From positions 276,169,710 to 276,233,709 of the forward strand of contig CM054062.1 in NCBI GenBank assembly GCA_028641055.1: a stretch of 64,000 nucleotides of DNA, read 5' to 3'. The notes beneath the pieces were generated by a model. It did no database searches. It had not been told where the DNA came from and worked only from the letters and a program-made list of their open reading frames with translations. Position 1 is the first letter of the stretch. Each line of letters starts with the position of its first letter. The translations under genes and the position numbers were made by a program. Shown here piece after piece: positions 63,736 to 64,000 of this stretch. This DNA is from Alopecurus myosuroides. Lineage: Eukaryota > Streptophyta > Magnoliopsida > Poales > Poaceae.

Positions 63736-64000
63736 GTGCAGAGTGTGTAGCTAGTGGCAAGCCTTCTTCCCCACGACGGTGACTCGAGGGTTTATATCGA
63801 ACTCTTGGGGAGCCAGTATTTCAGCAGTTGTCTTCCAAGCTTCCTCCAGGATCCTGCAAACAAGTAGAGAGTTTTGTGCCCTCAACCTCACCAAGTGGTT
63901 GTCAAGCACAAGGTGTGAGACTTCTAAATTGCAATGCAAAACTGAAAGTAAATGTGCAATAATTAAATCTACTACTAAATGCAAATGAGAAAATAAATAG
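63736..64000 (-). other. Leader upstream of Copia D gag
   Basis: No primer site or LTR edge was found before the window ends. On the minus strand it includes GTGCTTGACAACCACTTGGT. Presumably it is the 5' leader of the same element. Confidence 0.35.

Overview
The window is plant nuclear DNA, almost certainly from a grass of the wheat/barley tribe (Triticeae). It has intron-rich genes, Stowaway MITEs, a tRNA-derived SINE, and nested Copia and Gypsy LTR retrotransposons that fill most of the length. Only two host genes look intact, both on the minus strand: a single-exon germin-like protein gene (39597-40295) and a 15-exon tubulin-tyrosine-ligase-like 12 gene (40907-48447; my reconstruction gives an unbroken 870-codon frame).

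Left third (1-19060) is a nest. A minus-strand Gypsy deletion derivative (1-4503) sits in a minus-strand SIRE-type Copia element (Copia A, 4504 to about 19060). A plus-strand Tat-lineage Gypsy element (9238-18518) is inserted in Copia A's LTR, with matched CCTGG target duplications and LTRs that differ at one base in 745. From 19060 to 22720 there is anonymous DNA with a TTGCAAC-type minisatellite and a MITE.

The middle (22721-39203) lies beside the germin-like gene. A tandem duplication left a 5'-truncated germin-like copy (23288-23576). The duplicated flank then took two poly(A) retroposons at the same 12-base site, in opposite orientations. The second retroposon was later split by a complete 12.3-kb SIRE/Maximus-type Copia element (Copia B, 26091-38407).

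Copia B is the most interesting part. Downstream of pol it carries a third gene with its own TATA box. A 10-nt first exon with a consensus splice donor is followed by a 403-nt intron and a large second exon in a compatible phase. The upstream DNA of this internal promoter is packed with CCGGAAATTTCCGG-type palindromes, and the same type of array precedes the TATA box of the LTR promoter. A decayed relative, Copia C (50933-56427), keeps the same layout: palindromes in the LTR and near the third gene, a splice acceptor at the same place and phase, and a 10-nt ATG exon whose donor appears lost.

The right end (48450-64000) holds a decayed GC-rich stretch, remnant LTRs, Copia C, a 1.2-kb near-perfect hairpin made of head-to-head copies of one repeat (56776-57972), an Athila-type Gypsy remnant with gag, protease and an LTR but no visible polymerase (58352-62468), and the start of another Copia gag (63080-63735). 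All coordinates come from reading the sequence; no alignment or database search was run.
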